Counted from the first letter of the stretch, positions 50,374 through 59,580 are shown. The stretch is DNA of 64,000 bases from an uncultured Chryseobacterium sp. (GCA_913774355.1 CAJYGB010000006.1:248001-312000); one strand, 5' to 3'. The notes: generated from the letters alone by a model not told the origin. Numbers and translations: made by a program.

Positions 50374-51486
50374 TTATTTAATATTTACGTTAATGTTCAT
50401 CCCTGCGCTCAGCTTATTGATGTCTTCTTTTTTATTGGCAGCGGTAAATTCGATACGCACCGGGATCCGTTGCTGGACTTTGATAAAGTTTCCGGTGGAA
50501 TTATCCGTCGGAACACTGGAATACCTTGAACCGGTAGCCGCAGAAATAGCCGTTACCACGCCCTCAAAAGGTTTTCCGCCCAATGCATCGGCCGTCATCA
50601 TCATTTTCTCACCGATCCTGATGTTCGGCATCTGGCTTTCCAGGAAATTGGCTGTTACCCACTTCTGGTTGTTCAGTACAATCGTAGCAACCTGCTGTCC
50701 CGGCTGAATGAGTTGTCCTTCTGAAATGGTCCTCCGTCCCATCACCCCATCGTAAGGTGCGGTGATTACCGTGTAAGAAAGGTTGATTTTCGCCATATCC
50801 AAAGCCGATTTTGTTCTTTTAATCTCTGCATCAACGATCCCGAATTTACTCCTCACTTCCATGGTAGAAAGATTAGCTGATCTTTTTTGATTGATTAACG
50901 TCTCATAAGCTGCTTTCTGTGCATCATATTCGGTTTTCACCTGGTCGTACTGCTGCCGCGTTACGGCTTCGGAAGCCAACAGGTTTCTGTAACGGTTTAA
51001 ATTCTGTTCGGCATTCCAGAGGCGGGCTTTGGCACCGGCTATATTGGATTCCATTACATTTACGCTGTTGGAAACGGTGTTTACCGATGAACTGGTTGCT
51101 GCACGTTGGGCAAGGGCGTTCTGATAAGCTGCTTCCGCCTGCCCGATCTGGGTGAGAATCTCACGGTCATCGAGGACAACAAGCGTATCGCCTTTTTTCA
51201 CCTTCTGGTGTTCCATGAATTTAATTTCTTTGATATAAGCAGAAACCCTAGTGTTTATCGGGTTAATAAATTCTTCTACCTGGGCGGCTTCCGTATAGGT
51301 TTTATCGCCGATGTGGAAATATTGGGCAATCAGCCAGTATAGTCCGAAGCCGATCACCGCAAAAACGATGATATTGGAAATAACTGCTTTTATTTTATTT
51401 TTCTTTCTGTCTTTTTTATTGGCCGCGCCTCCGGCTTTAACGGGAGCCTGTGGTGATGGTTGTGTATTTTGTTCCTTGTTTTCCAT
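50374..51486 (-). CDS. HlyD/EmrA-family periplasmic adaptor
   Basis: The 370-residue membrane fusion protein has one N-terminal membrane helix (about 30-50: KAVISNIIVFAVIGFGLYWL) followed by lipoyl halves (KVKKGDTLVVLDD and TVITAPYDGVMGRR), a coiled coil (about 95-200) and a beta barrel (GQLIQPGQQVATIV). It links the MFS pump to the TolC channel. It follows the TolC gene after 17 bases. Confidence 0.92.
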   Translation of the reverse strand: MENKEQNTQPSPQAPVKAGGAANKKDRKKNKIKAVISNIIVFAVIGFGLYWLIAQYFHIGDKTYTEAAQVEEFINPINTRVSAYIKEIKFMEHQKVKKGDTLVVLDDREILTQIGQAEAAYQNALAQRAATSSSVNTVSNSVNVMESNIAGAKARLWNAEQNLNRYRNLLASEAVTRQQYDQVKTEYDAQKAAYETLINQKRSANLSTMEVRSKFGIVDAEIKRTKSALDMAKINLSYTVITAPYDGVMGRRTISEGQLIQPGQQVATIVLNNQKWVTANFLESQMPNIRIGEKMMMTADALGGKPFEGVVTAISAATGSRYSSVPTDNSTGNFIKVQQRIPVRIEFTAANKKEDINKLSAGMNINVNIK

Positions 51487-51503
51487 TGTTTTGAGTTTTA
51501 AAA

Positions 51504-52814
51504 TTATAAAGTTCCGGTAGATTTCAGAAGGTTGTAGTATTGATACAGCACATTGATTTCGGCATTGGCAAAATCCAGCTCCGACTGGAGCTTCTGGTTC
51601 TGCGCATCGATCATTTCTGCCTGTACGGCCAATTGGTTCAGGTATTTGGCTTCGGTAATTTTATAGTTTTCCTCGGCCAGCTTTTTGGCATCGTTTAGAA
51701 TATCCGCCTGCTGTAAAGATTCCTGATATTTTACATACGCTGCATTCACAGCCATATCAATATTCTGTTGTGTTAAAATTACCGCATCGCCAGCCTGGCT
51801 TTTCTGGATCTCTCCAAGTTTCACCTTTTCTTTTGTTTTATACAGATTGTCAATATTATAACTTATGGAAATACCGGTCTGCCACCCTCCTGCATACATA
51901 TCCAGAACAGGATTTCTGGTGGTAATCGGCCTTTGCATTGTATATCCTCCAAAACCTGCAACTGTCGGCATTTTATCCGTCCTGATGATCTCGATATTTT
52001 TATCCGCGATATCCACATTGGTTTTTGCTGATTTTAACAGCGGGTTGCTTTCATGCGCCAGGTTGAGATAATACGGCATTCCGATTCCCGCTTCTTTTAC
52101 GTCCAGGCTTTCCACCGGAATGATTTCCGTGTCTTCGGGTAATCCCAGAGCGATATTCAGATTATAATTCAGGATCTTTTTATTGTTGATTAAGGTTAAA
52201 ATTCCCTGGTCGAGGTTTTTTATAGCCAGTTCACTACGGATTACCTCATTTCTGGTAACCATTCCCTGCTGATAGAATTTCTGAATGTTTTTCAGCCGCT
52301 CCTGTGCCAGCTTTTTATTGTTCTGAAAAACTTCCTGCTGGTTCAGAATTTTATAGACATCCAGATAGTTGGAAATCACCAGAAATTTTACATCCTGTTT
52401 GTTCTTTTCCAGGTCCAGCTCCGAAAGCTGCTCACGAAGTCCGGCCAATTCGATGGACCGGTTGACCAACCCGCCTTTAAAGATCAGCTGGGTAGCCTGA
52501 ACTGCATAGGAACTTCCGTAATGCGGCATCGGGATATTTGTGGTATTGGATAAATCTTTGTCGATCGCTACGGCATCACCCAGATAAAACTGACTGGTCG
52601 AAGCGGTGATCGTAGGAAGCTTCTGAAGCTTTACAATGTTTTTGCTCTGTCTCGCAATGTCGATGTTCTGTGCCGAAACTTTTAATTGCTGATGATTCTG
52701 TACGGCGAGTTCGGCTGCTTCACCGGCGGTCATCGTTTTTATTTCCTGTGCAAAAAACAGCGCAGGAAATAGGGCTATCGCGAGGGATAGCGCTGTTTTT
52801 ATGTTCTTAACCAT
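51504..52814 (-). CDS. TolC-family outer-membrane efflux protein
   Basis: The 436-residue outer-membrane channel protein has a signal peptide (1-22, ending FFAQ) and two TolC repeats with long helices (AAELAVQNHQQLKVSAQNID and NLAHESNPLLKSAKTNVDIA) and the small beta-barrel inserts. It is the first gene of the operon and has a near-consensus promoter. It forms the outer-membrane exit of the tripartite pump. Confidence 0.92.
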   Translation of the reverse strand: MVKNIKTALSLAIALFPALFFAQEIKTMTAGEAAELAVQNHQQLKVSAQNIDIARQSKNIVKLQKLPTITASTSQFYLGDAVAIDKDLSNTTNIPMPHYGSSYAVQATQLIFKGGLVNRSIELAGLREQLSELDLEKNKQDVKFLVISNYLDVYKILNQQEVFQNNKKLAQERLKNIQKFYQQGMVTRNEVIRSELAIKNLDQGILTLINNKKILNYNLNIALGLPEDTEIIPVESLDVKEAGIGMPYYLNLAHESNPLLKSAKTNVDIADKNIEIIRTDKMPTVAGFGGYTMQRPITTRNPVLDMYAGGWQTGISISYNIDNLYKTKEKVKLGEIQKSQAGDAVILTQQNIDMAVNAAYVKYQESLQQADILNDAKKLAEENYKITEAKYLNQLAVQAEMIDAQNQKLQSELDFANAEINVLYQYYNLLKSTGTL

Positions 52815-52834
52815 TTTACCTTGTTTTACGGATA

Positions 52835-52865
52835 CAAAGGTACGGCCGCCAGAATCTCAAACAAA
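52835..52865 (-). promoter_or_regulatory. Consensus promoter of the TolC-HlyD-MFS operon
   Basis: On the minus strand, TTTG (52862-52865), a 19-base spacer and TACCTTTG (52835-52842) match the consensus, 20 bases before the ATG. Confidence 0.75.
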
Positions 52866-52903
52866 TGTTTAATAATTGGAAAAAGATGTTCAAATGTAAG
52901 ATT

Positions 52904-53749
52904 TCAGCTTTCGAACTGATTTCTGTACTGCGAAGGACTTTCGCCCAGATGCTTTTTAAAAAAATGGGAAAATGAATACGGATCACTGAATCCCAGAATA
53001 GCAGAAATTTCCGAAACAGGCTTTGTAGAGGAATTCAGCAATACTTTAGCCTCGTTCATGACAATAAGGGCAATAACCTGGCTCGCCGACTTTCCTGTCA
53101 CTTCTTTTACCACAGCCGACAGATGTCTGGTTGTAACCGACTGACGCTGCGCATAAAACTCCAAACTTCGCTCCATATGATGGTATCTGGCAATATCGTT
53201 CAGAAAAATGAAAACAATTTCCTCCTGTCTCGACATCTGGCTCATGGAATTGCTGTCTTCCTTAGAAATGATTCCGGCCATCTGATAACAGAAAACGGAA
53301 AACAGGTGCTCGACAATTTCCTTTTTGTAAGTCATTTCCGTCTCCGAATCCAGAATATATTTAAGGAAATTAACGCTCTTCCATACCACTTCCATTTCAG
53401 CCGGTTCAAAAGGAACCCCGATATTCATCTGCTGCCTGAAGTACCGATAGGTAATTAAACGATTGAATTTCAAAGACAAAGCTGAAATAAATTCCCGTTT
53501 ATAAGAGACCATTCTCGACTGGAAATCATCGCTTACAGAGATCATTTCATAAACCGTCTGCGGATCCGTCACCATAAACATATTTGCGGAAAGCTCAAGA
53601 TCACGGAAATGCTGCTTGAGCTTAATGGTTCCGGTCTTCACAAAGATAAATGCAGGGTTATCAGGACGGAACGGCTTATCAACCGCTATCCGGTCGAAGA
53701 TGTTATGTTGCGTAAAAATCTCAACGCCGAATTTTTCCAGGACAGACAT
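52904..53749 (-). CDS. AraC-family transcriptional regulator
   Basis: The 281-residue cytoplasmic regulator has an N-terminal cupin-like sensing domain (about 1-165, including AFIFVKTGTIKLK) and a C-terminal double helix-turn-helix (about 180-281: HLSAVVKEVTGKSASQVIA and VSEISAILGFSDPYSFSHFF with KKHLGESPSQYR). It lies directly upstream of the TolC-HlyD-MFS operon and probably controls it in response to a pumped compound. Its promoter sits 4 bases from the start codon, implying a leaderless mRNA. Confidence 0.92.
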   Translation of the reverse strand: MSVLEKFGVEIFTQHNIFDRIAVDKPFRPDNPAFIFVKTGTIKLKQHFRDLELSANMFMVTDPQTVYEMISVSDDFQSRMVSYKREFISALSLKFNRLITYRYFRQQMNIGVPFEPAEMEVVWKSVNFLKYILDSETEMTYKKEIVEHLFSVFCYQMAGIISKEDSNSMSQMSRQEEIVFIFLNDIARYHHMERSLEFYAQRQSVTTRHLSAVVKEVTGKSASQVIALIVMNEAKVLLNSSTKPVSEISAILGFSDPYSFSHFFKKHLGESPSQYRNQFES

Positions 53750-53753
53750 AAGA

Positions 53754-53785
53754 CAAATGTAAGCAATCTCTTGAGCGATTGCAAA
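53754..53785 (-). promoter_or_regulatory. Promoter of the araC-type regulator, next to its start codon
   Basis: On the minus strand, TTTG (53782-53785), a 20-base spacer and TACATTTG (53754-53761) lie so close that TCTT separates the -7 box from the ATG. Confidence 0.7.
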
Positions 53786-53810
53786 AATTTATTATTTTAG
53801 TGCTTTCCAA

Positions 53811-54293
53811 ATGACCGATATGAGAAAGATCGATTTACTGTTTGCAGAATACGCCGAAAGCCACAGGAATGCCACCAACAAGCTGATCCACTGGATCTGT
53901 GTACCGCTGATTTTCTGGACGATTCTCGGGTTTATTTCCATCATTCCGTCCAAGGCCATCGGGTTCCGGTACATCGGCGAAATCAGCTATGTGAGTTTTG
54001 CAGCCATTGCGCTGGTTACGATTTTTTACATGAGGCTTTCCGTGCTGATCAGCCTGATGATGTTCTTCGTTATGATTTTAATGGAGAGCTTTGCTTACGG
54101 AATCAATATCCGTTTCAAAGGAGATTCCTGGATGGTGTACCTGTCGGTTTTCATTGCTACCTGGATTTTACAGTTTGTCGGTCATCAAATCGAAGGCAAA
54201 AAACCATCCTTCCTCAAAGACCTGCAGTTCCTTCTCGTAGGACCAATCTGGCTGCTGAGCTTTATTCTGAAGAAACTGGGAATCAGGTATTAG
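53811..54293 (+). CDS. DUF962/Mpo1-like membrane protein
   Basis: The 160-residue protein has about four membrane segments and the family's conserved histidines in YAESHRNATNKLIHW (14-28) and FVGHQIEGKKPSFLKD. The Mpo1/YGL010w family includes Fe(II)-dependent 2-hydroxy fatty acid dioxygenases, so a lipid-oxidising role is possible. It is divergent from the AraC gene. A second ATG three codons in (MRKIDLLF) is an alternative start. Confidence 0.85.
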   Translation: MTDMRKIDLLFAEYAESHRNATNKLIHWICVPLIFWTILGFISIIPSKAIGFRYIGEISYVSFAAIALVTIFYMRLSVLISLMMFFVMILMESFAYGINIRFKGDSWMVYLSVFIATWILQFVGHQIEGKKPSFLKDLQFLLVGPIWLLSFILKKLGIRY

Positions 54294-54294
54294 A

Positions 54295-54326
54295 GCCGGA
54301 AGATGGGTGCAGGATGCTGGAAGTTA
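54295..54326. repeat. Dispersed GCTGGAAG repeat, copy directly after a stop codon
   Basis: GCCGGAAGATGGGTGCAGGA followed by TGCTGGAAGTT starts two bases after the stop of the DUF962 gene. It matches 9779-9813. Confidence 0.6.
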
Positions 54327-54404
54327 AATACTGAGGGTCAGAGAATAAGGTCTTATAATAATTTTCAAACCATTAGTTTTGAAATATCTCCCATCTTTAC
54401 TGTA

Positions 54405-55472
54405 TCAATCTTCCAAAGCATAAACGGCAAAACTAGCCAGCCAGTGGTCGCCACCGTAATTTCCCTGAAAAAGCAGAGGCAGGGCGTTGCTTAAAAATAC
54501 ATCAGCTGTTTTTCGGAATTCTTTTTTTAACGAATGTTTATCCGGAAGCGATTTCGCGATTCCTTTCATGCACCACGCTTTTGAAAAAGAAAGCCCGACC
54601 AGGTGAACGGTCTGATAATCTGACAGATCGCTTACCAATGGAATCTTCTCAATGTTTTCAAGGCTCCTTTTTTCGTAAAACTGATTCAGCCATACAACGA
54701 ATTCTTTCTGCGGCAGCACCCGACGCATCAGGTCGGCAATCTCCAGGCTCGGCGAAAAGAAATCCGATCCGTCCGGTTCGAGGTAAGCAGGCGTTTTGGT
54801 ATTATTCAGATAAAAATATTTGGCTTTCTCAACCAGTTGTTGTTCAAACTCTTTATCACCGGTTGCCCTGGCCCAATCCAGTGCAAAAACCATCGCAAAG
54901 GCCGTGTTCGGGTGAACGCCCGTCCGGTTGGGATACGTCTGTTTCGGTAAAAAGGTTTTCCAGGAACTCAGGATCTTGTCAGTCAGCGGCTTCAGGTTCT
55001 GATGCCAGATTTTGGCTTTCGGATGGTTCCAGGTTGCCAGTTCTTCGTCCAGTTTTAAAAGCCAGGCCCAGCCATAGGTTCTTTCAAAAGTTCCCGTGAG
55101 CTGATATTTGGTGAAATAGTCGGCTTCGGTCTGAAGATTTTCTTTTTTAAAAGAATTTTCAAGAATGGCTTCAATGTCTTTCGCCACCGACAAATTGGGC
55201 TTTGTCTTTAGCAAACGCACCAGCATCCAGTGCCCGTGCACCGAGCTATGCCAGTCGAAACACCCGTAAAAGCTGGGATGCAGGTCTTTCGGGCTTAAAG
55301 GAACTTCACTGGCCGTATTGATAATGTGGGCGGTCTTGTTCGGGTATTCCTGATTGATGCAGTGCAATGGTTTCTCAGAAAGCTTTACCGCCATCTCGTC
55401 GGTAAGTTTCGGACCTTCCTGGGCGAATATCATAAAGGGAGCAAATATAAAGGCTAAAAGGCTTTTTTTCAT
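54405..55472 (-). CDS. Secreted DUF2891-family protein
   Basis: The 355-residue protein has a signal peptide (1-17, ending MIFAQ) and the DUF2891 signatures HPSFYGCFDWHSSVHGHW and TYGWAWLLKLDEEL, with YGGDHWLASFAVYAL at the C-terminus. The fold is an alpha/alpha barrel like some glycosidases; no activity is known. The ATG at 55472 (MKKSLLAF) is chosen over a longer frame because it gives a proper signal peptide. Confidence 0.85.
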   Translation of the reverse strand: MKKSLLAFIFAPFMIFAQEGPKLTDEMAVKLSEKPLHCINQEYPNKTAHIINTASEVPLSPKDLHPSFYGCFDWHSSVHGHWMLVRLLKTKPNLSVAKDIEAILENSFKKENLQTEADYFTKYQLTGTFERTYGWAWLLKLDEELATWNHPKAKIWHQNLKPLTDKILSSWKTFLPKQTYPNRTGVHPNTAFAMVFALDWARATGDKEFEQQLVEKAKYFYLNNTKTPAYLEPDGSDFFSPSLEIADLMRRVLPQKEFVVWLNQFYEKRSLENIEKIPLVSDLSDYQTVHLVGLSFSKAWCMKGIAKSLPDKHSLKKEFRKTADVFLSNALPLLFQGNYGGDHWLASFAVYALED

Positions 55473-55597
55473 TTGATAAAAATATAAAATAATTATAAAC
55501 TTCACCCCTAAGCCGGAAATATCCAGCAGTTAAATAAATTTTGCAAAAAGACTATTTCAAGCACAATTTTTGATGTGAGAGCTAAAAACTTTTATTC

Positions 55598-56422
55598 ATG
55601 AATAAATTATTTCTATCCTTGTGCTGCCTAGCTCTTATCCATTGTAAGAAAAATGAACCCCAATCCTTAAACGCCAATCTCGTTGATGTTCTTCAGGAAG
55701 ATAAAGTAGATGCATCCATCAAATTTCCATCAGAGAAGACGATAAGTGAAAAGGCAACTTCTATTTCAAAGAAAATCATCAAGAACGGGGATATGAAAAT
55801 CCAGGTTGCTGATATAAATAAGGCTCAGAGCCAAATAAATACCTTTCTTAAAAACAACAAAGCGTACATCCAGAAAGAACGGTTTCAAAATAATGATCTT
55901 GATGAAAACCTGGATTTGACCATCAGGGTTCCACACCAAAATTTTGATGCCCTGATCAATTTATTTTCAACGGGTGTCGGTTCCGTCCTATCAAAAAATG
56001 TATCGTCTGATGATGTCACAGAGGAGTACACCGATGTTTCGATCAAGCTTGCCAACAAGAAAATTTACCTTGAAAAATACAGGGAAATGCTGAAAAGCGC
56101 CAAAACTACAAAGGACATGCTGGAAATCCAGGAAAACATCCGCGCTTTGGAAGACGAAATCGATGTATCGGAAGGGCGGCTCCGTTTTATCGACGACCGC
56201 GTAAACTACAGCACCCTCAACCTGAGCCTATATAAAGAAAAAGTGAGAAGTTCCGCGACATCAAGAATCGGTTTCGGAAGCCGGTTCGGTGATTCCTTAA
56301 CGGAAGGCTGGAACAGCTTTGTCGAATTCCTGTTAGGCATTATTTCGTTGTGGCCATTCTTCCTGCTGATTCCTGTTGTCGTGTTTCTGTGGAGAAAATG
56401 GAGGAACAAGAGGAAGAAATAA
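55598..56422 (+). CDS. DUF4349 lipoprotein with C-terminal membrane anchor
   Basis: The 274-residue protein has a lipobox IHC at Cys16. A DUF4349 domain (about 60-255) follows: IKNGDMKIQVADINKAQ, then a coiled coil (KLANKKIYLEKYREMLKSAK with LEIQENIRALEDEIDVSEGR) and NYSTLNLSLY. A hydrophobic C-terminal helix and a basic tail KWRNKRKK end it. The family is a conserved envelope protein of unknown function. The gene is monocistronic. Confidence 0.85.
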   Translation: MNKLFLSLCCLALIHCKKNEPQSLNANLVDVLQEDKVDASIKFPSEKTISEKATSISKKIIKNGDMKIQVADINKAQSQINTFLKNNKAYIQKERFQNNDLDENLDLTIRVPHQNFDALINLFSTGVGSVLSKNVSSDDVTEEYTDVSIKLANKKIYLEKYREMLKSAKTTKDMLEIQENIRALEDEIDVSEGRLRFIDDRVNYSTLNLSLYKEKVRSSATSRIGFGSRFGDSLTEGWNSFVEFLLGIISLWPFFLLIPVVVFLWRKWRNKRKK

Positions 56423-56773
56423 CTTATAAAACGGCTTGAAGAGGGATGCCGGATGACGCAGGCTTTTCTCGCAGTTTTTGCAGATTAATTCCAACAAAAT
56501 AAGCTCTCTATTAAAAATCAATACTTTAATAAGATAAATTACAAACCGGCGTGAGATTTATTTAACGCAAAGTCTTTACTTTTCGGATGCATATTCCAAG
56601 GTAGCAAATAAGAAATCAGCACGCTGGTTGATAAAGATTACGGATCCGCTTTGCGCAGCAAATTTATTTTCCTTAACCACCTAAAACCAGCGGGATGAGA
56701 CCTCTATCTTTGCATCGAAAAATTCCTTAAAAAAAATCGGCGCCATCTGCAAACTGGCGTGAGGTATTAAAAC
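56423..56773. other. Gene-free spacer with repeated AAACYGGCGTGAG words
   Basis: Related words AAACCGGCGTGAGATTT (near 56542), AAACCAGCGGGATGAGACC (near 56684) and AAACTGGCGTGAGGT (near 56751) occur in the same orientation. A -7-like TATCTTTG is at 56705-56712 on the plus strand, with no gene after it. No ORF is seen. Confidence 0.4.
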
Positions 56774-57472
56774 CTATTTCCCCAGCACAAACACCGCCGG
56801 GATCTTATGAAGCTCCGGTTTCTGTTTCTGCCATTCTTTTATGGTTTTTGTTCTGATGAACTCGTGCTCAAGATCGTTAATGTTTGCGGCGATGCAGAGT
56901 TTGGTATTTGGGGAAAGGAATTTCGTCAGGTCTTCGAAAAGCGCATTGTTACGGTAAGGGGTTTCCATAAAGATCTGGGAATACCCGGTCTTCTGAACCT
57001 GGCTTTCCAGTTGCAGGATCTGTTTTTTCTTTTCTCCTTTATCAATCGGCAGGTAACCGTGGAAGGTAAATTCCTGCCCATTGAAACCGCTCGAAATCAA
57101 AGCCAGAATGATAGATGACGGACCGGAGATCGGGACGACACGGATGTTTTTCTCGTGGCACCACTTCACCATCAGGTTACCAGGATCGGCAATACAGGGA
57201 AGCCCGGCTTCGGAAAGCAAACCGAAATCCTGCCCTTTCAGCATCAGCTCCTGCGCTTCTTTAATATCGGCATTTTCCGTGTACTTATCCAGAAGAAAAA
57301 GCTTCAGGTCGGATTGTTTTTTCTCCGGCGCGAAAAACTTCACCACCTTTCTTGCTGTTTTATCATTTTCTACAAAGAAATAATCCGTCTGCATGATATA
57401 ATCCTGAATGACGGGTGCGAAATGGGTAATGGAAGTATTGTCCGAAAGATAGGAAGGAAGTAAAAAAAGCAT
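56774..57472 (-). CDS. Tetrapyrrole-methylase-type SAM-dependent methyltransferase (RsmI-like)
   Basis: The 232-residue protein has the fold of 16S rRNA 2'-O-methyltransferase RsmI: GLLSEAGLPCIADPGNLMV (the DPG loop that holds SAM), VVPISGPSSIILALISSGF and FHGYLPIDKGEKKKQ, plus METPYRNNALFEDL. The ATG at 57472 (MLFLLPSYLSDN) is chosen; the frame stays open further upstream but runs antisense-free through the phosphatase gene and is not real. Bacteroidetes usually have a second, canonical rsmI, so the exact target is uncertain. Confidence 0.85.
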   Translation of the reverse strand: MLFLLPSYLSDNTSITHFAPVIQDYIMQTDYFFVENDKTARKVVKFFAPEKKQSDLKLFLLDKYTENADIKEAQELMLKGQDFGLLSEAGLPCIADPGNLMVKWCHEKNIRVVPISGPSSIILALISSGFNGQEFTFHGYLPIDKGEKKKQILQLESQVQKTGYSQIFMETPYRNNALFEDLTKFLSPNTKLCIAANINDLEHEFIRTKTIKEWQKQKPELHKIPAVFVLGK

Positions 57473-57509
57473 ATTGGAATATTTTTTATTTAAGATCGAA
57501 TGATTGTTG

Positions 57510-57959
57510 TTAAGGTAAAATTTGTTCGGCAATTTTGTTGCAGCCCGCTTCCAAAAGCTGAAAGACGTGGTCGAATTCATCCGCTCCGCCCCAGTACGGA
57601 TCCGGAACTTCAGCATTTTCGTGGTCTCCCAAAACTTCCAGGAAAAGCGAAACTTTCTGTCTCTGTTTTTCGGTTCTGGCTTTCGATACGACATCCGCCA
57701 TGACATCGATGTCCATACAGTAGATTTTATCAAACTTTTCAAAATCCCCGGCTGTAATAGGTCTCGATCTCTGCTTTGAAATGTCAATTCCATGAAGGGC
57801 AGCCGTTTCGACAGCTCTTTTATCGGGATGCTTGCCTTCGTGCATAGAAATGGTTCCGGCAGAATCAATCAGGAAACCTGCAGGAACTTTCGTCTTCATA
57901 ATTCCTTCTGCCAGCGGGCTTCTGCAGATGTTTCCGAGGCAGACCATGAGTATGTTCAT
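57510..57959 (-). CDS. Low-molecular-weight protein-tyrosine phosphatase
   Basis: The 149-residue phosphatase has the P loop VCLGNICRSP near the N-terminus (Cys7, Arg13) and the general-acid aspartate in VPDPYWGGADEF. It removes phosphate from protein tyrosines, often on polysaccharide-export kinases; no kinase is adjacent. It ends 37 bases before the methyltransferase start and may be cotranscribed with it. Confidence 0.93.
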   Translation of the reverse strand: MNILMVCLGNICRSPLAEGIMKTKVPAGFLIDSAGTISMHEGKHPDKRAVETAALHGIDISKQRSRPITAGDFEKFDKIYCMDIDVMADVVSKARTEKQRQKVSLFLEVLGDHENAEVPDPYWGGADEFDHVFQLLEAGCNKIAEQILP

Positions 57960-57978
57960 TATTCAAATTATTAAGCTA

Positions 57979-57986
57979 CAAAACTA
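57979..57986 (-). promoter_or_regulatory. -7 box TAGTTTTG of the phosphatase gene
   Basis: A TAnnTTTG match on the minus strand, 20 bases before the ATG and immediately after the dnaA terminator. Confidence 0.5.
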
Positions 57987-58020
57987 AATAAAAAATGAAG
58001 AATAAAATTATTCTCCATTT
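57987..58020 (-). terminator. Terminator of dnaA
   Basis: On the minus strand, AATGGAGAAT aatttt ATTCTTCATT with one wobble pair is followed by TTTT. It lies 23 bases beyond the dnaA stop. Confidence 0.7.
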
Positions 58021-58042
58021 TCTATATTTATATTATGTATTC

Positions 58043-59497
58043 TTACTGTCTGATTCTTTCGCCCAGCTCTTTTACATATTTTTTGATCTCTTTATCGATT
58101 TTCGAAACATCCTTGATGGTATCACAGGCATACATAACCGTTGAGTGGTCTTTCCCTCCCATTTCAGCACCGATCTTAGTGAAGGTGGAATTGGTAAGTT
58201 CTTTGGAAAAATACATCGCCAGCTGTCTCGGAAGCGCAATTTCTCTTTTTCTGGTTTTAGAAAGAAGCTGCTCTTTTTTGATTCCGAAATAATCACACAC
58301 CACATCCTGAATGTAAGGAATATTGATGACCTTTTTCTGGGTAGCTGCAATTTTACTGATAGTCTCTTTAAGTAATTCAAGGCTCAGATCCGTTTTATAT
58401 ACGGTAGAATAAGCAATTACGGAGTTGATAATCCCGATCAGTTCTCTTACGTTGGTCTTTGCTTCCGCCGCAAGGAAATCGAGCATGTCATCAGGCAGAA
58501 CGATCCCGTCTCTGCTTAATTTATCGACGATGATTTTCTTACGGGTAGAAATGTCCGGCGACTTGATTTCTGCAGAAAGCCCCCATTTGAAACGGGAAAC
58601 GATACGGTCCTGGATGTCCATAATATCGGCCGGCGCCTTATCGGAAGTCAGGATGATCTGTTTTCCGTTTTGGTGCAAATGGTCGAAGATATGGAAGAAG
58701 CTGTCCTGCGTGGCCGATTTTCCGGAAAGGAACTGAATATCATCGATAATCAGTACATCCACCATCTGGTAGAAATTGGCAAATTCGGTCTGTTTATGTG
58801 CTTTTGCTGCTGAAATGAACTGCTGGATAAATTTTTCGGAAGAAAGATACAGAACGATCTTATCCGGAAACTGGTTTTTCACTTCCAGACCAACCGCCTG
58901 GCCAAGGTGGGTTTTCCCTACTCCGTAACCTCCGTATAAAAATAAAGGGTTGAAAGCCGTAGCACCGGGTCTTTTGGCAATCGATCTTGCTACTGTAGCC
59001 GCAAATTTATTGCTCTCCCCTTCTATATAATTATCAAAAGAGAAATCTGATTTCAGGTTGGAATTAATATTTACTTTTTTAATTCCCGGAACAACAAAAG
59101 GATTGACGATATTGGATGAAAAGCCCTGTGGCATCGTCTCCTGCACTTTCGGGGTAGGCGTGCTCTTACCTTTCATATTCATGGTAATCGGCTTTTCAAG
59201 ACCGGCCGGCTTGTTTTCGATTACAGAATACCACAACTTCACTCCTTTTCCGATATTTTTTTTCAGGGCAGCCGAAAGAAGAGACAAATAATTATCCTCT
59301 ATATATTCCTTGTAAAAATCACTCGGAACGATGAGCGTAAGGTTATTATCCACTAGAGAAAGCGGCTGTACCTTATCGAACAGCAGGTCGAAAGATTTTT
59401 CAAGTTTTTTCAGGTCAGAACTATCTTCAGCTGCGTTGAGATTATCGCGCATGAACTGAAGGCATCTCTGCCATATCATCATTAAATTTTCATCCAT
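58043..59497 (-). CDS. dnaA: Chromosomal replication initiator protein DnaA
   Basis: The 484-residue protein has DnaA domain I (1-90: WQRCLQFMRDNL), an extended linker, the AAA+ domain III with Walker A GGYGVGKTH (189-197) and Walker B VLIIDDIQF, and the DNA-binding domain IV with the signature GGKDHSTVMYACDTI. The start at 59497 gives MDENLMMIWQRC, the usual N-terminus; a longer frame is not needed. No clear run of DnaA boxes is seen in the upstream spacer. It controls initiation at oriC. Confidence 0.97.
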   Translation of the reverse strand: MDENLMMIWQRCLQFMRDNLNAAEDSSDLKKLEKSFDLLFDKVQPLSLVDNNLTLIVPSDFYKEYIEDNYLSLLSAALKKNIGKGVKLWYSVIENKPAGLEKPITMNMKGKSTPTPKVQETMPQGFSSNIVNPFVVPGIKKVNINSNLKSDFSFDNYIEGESNKFAATVARSIAKRPGATAFNPLFLYGGYGVGKTHLGQAVGLEVKNQFPDKIVLYLSSEKFIQQFISAAKAHKQTEFANFYQMVDVLIIDDIQFLSGKSATQDSFFHIFDHLHQNGKQIILTSDKAPADIMDIQDRIVSRFKWGLSAEIKSPDISTRKKIIVDKLSRDGIVLPDDMLDFLAAEAKTNVRELIGIINSVIAYSTVYKTDLSLELLKETISKIAATQKKVINIPYIQDVVCDYFGIKKEQLLSKTRKREIALPRQLAMYFSKELTNSTFTKIGAEMGGKDHSTVMYACDTIKDVSKIDKEIKKYVKELGERIRQ

Positions 59498-59580
59498 AAA
59501 TATGCCCCGATTAATTCTTTTGTTAGTACTCTTTTCAGAAGGACGACAAAGGTCCATAATTTTTATTTCAAAAAAAAATA

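Noticed and set aside
35817..52872. Shared 14-base word AAACAAATGTTTAA upstream of susC and of the TolC operon as a common operator
   Set aside because: A 14-base match between two A+T-rich spacers is expected by chance in a window this size; no other evidence links the two systems.
48708..53749. TolC-HlyD-MFS efflux operon as part of the peptide export system
   Set aside because: It is on the opposite strand, has its own AraC regulator and promoter, ordinary base composition, and an MFS rather than an ABC pump. Adjacency alone is not enough, although the island exporter lacks a visible HlyD/TolC partner.
57473..57868. N-terminal extension of the RsmI-like methyltransferase
   Set aside because: The frame is open but runs through the phosphatase gene in another frame on the same strand, and gives an implausible Arg/Ser-rich sequence. 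The family start is at 57472.
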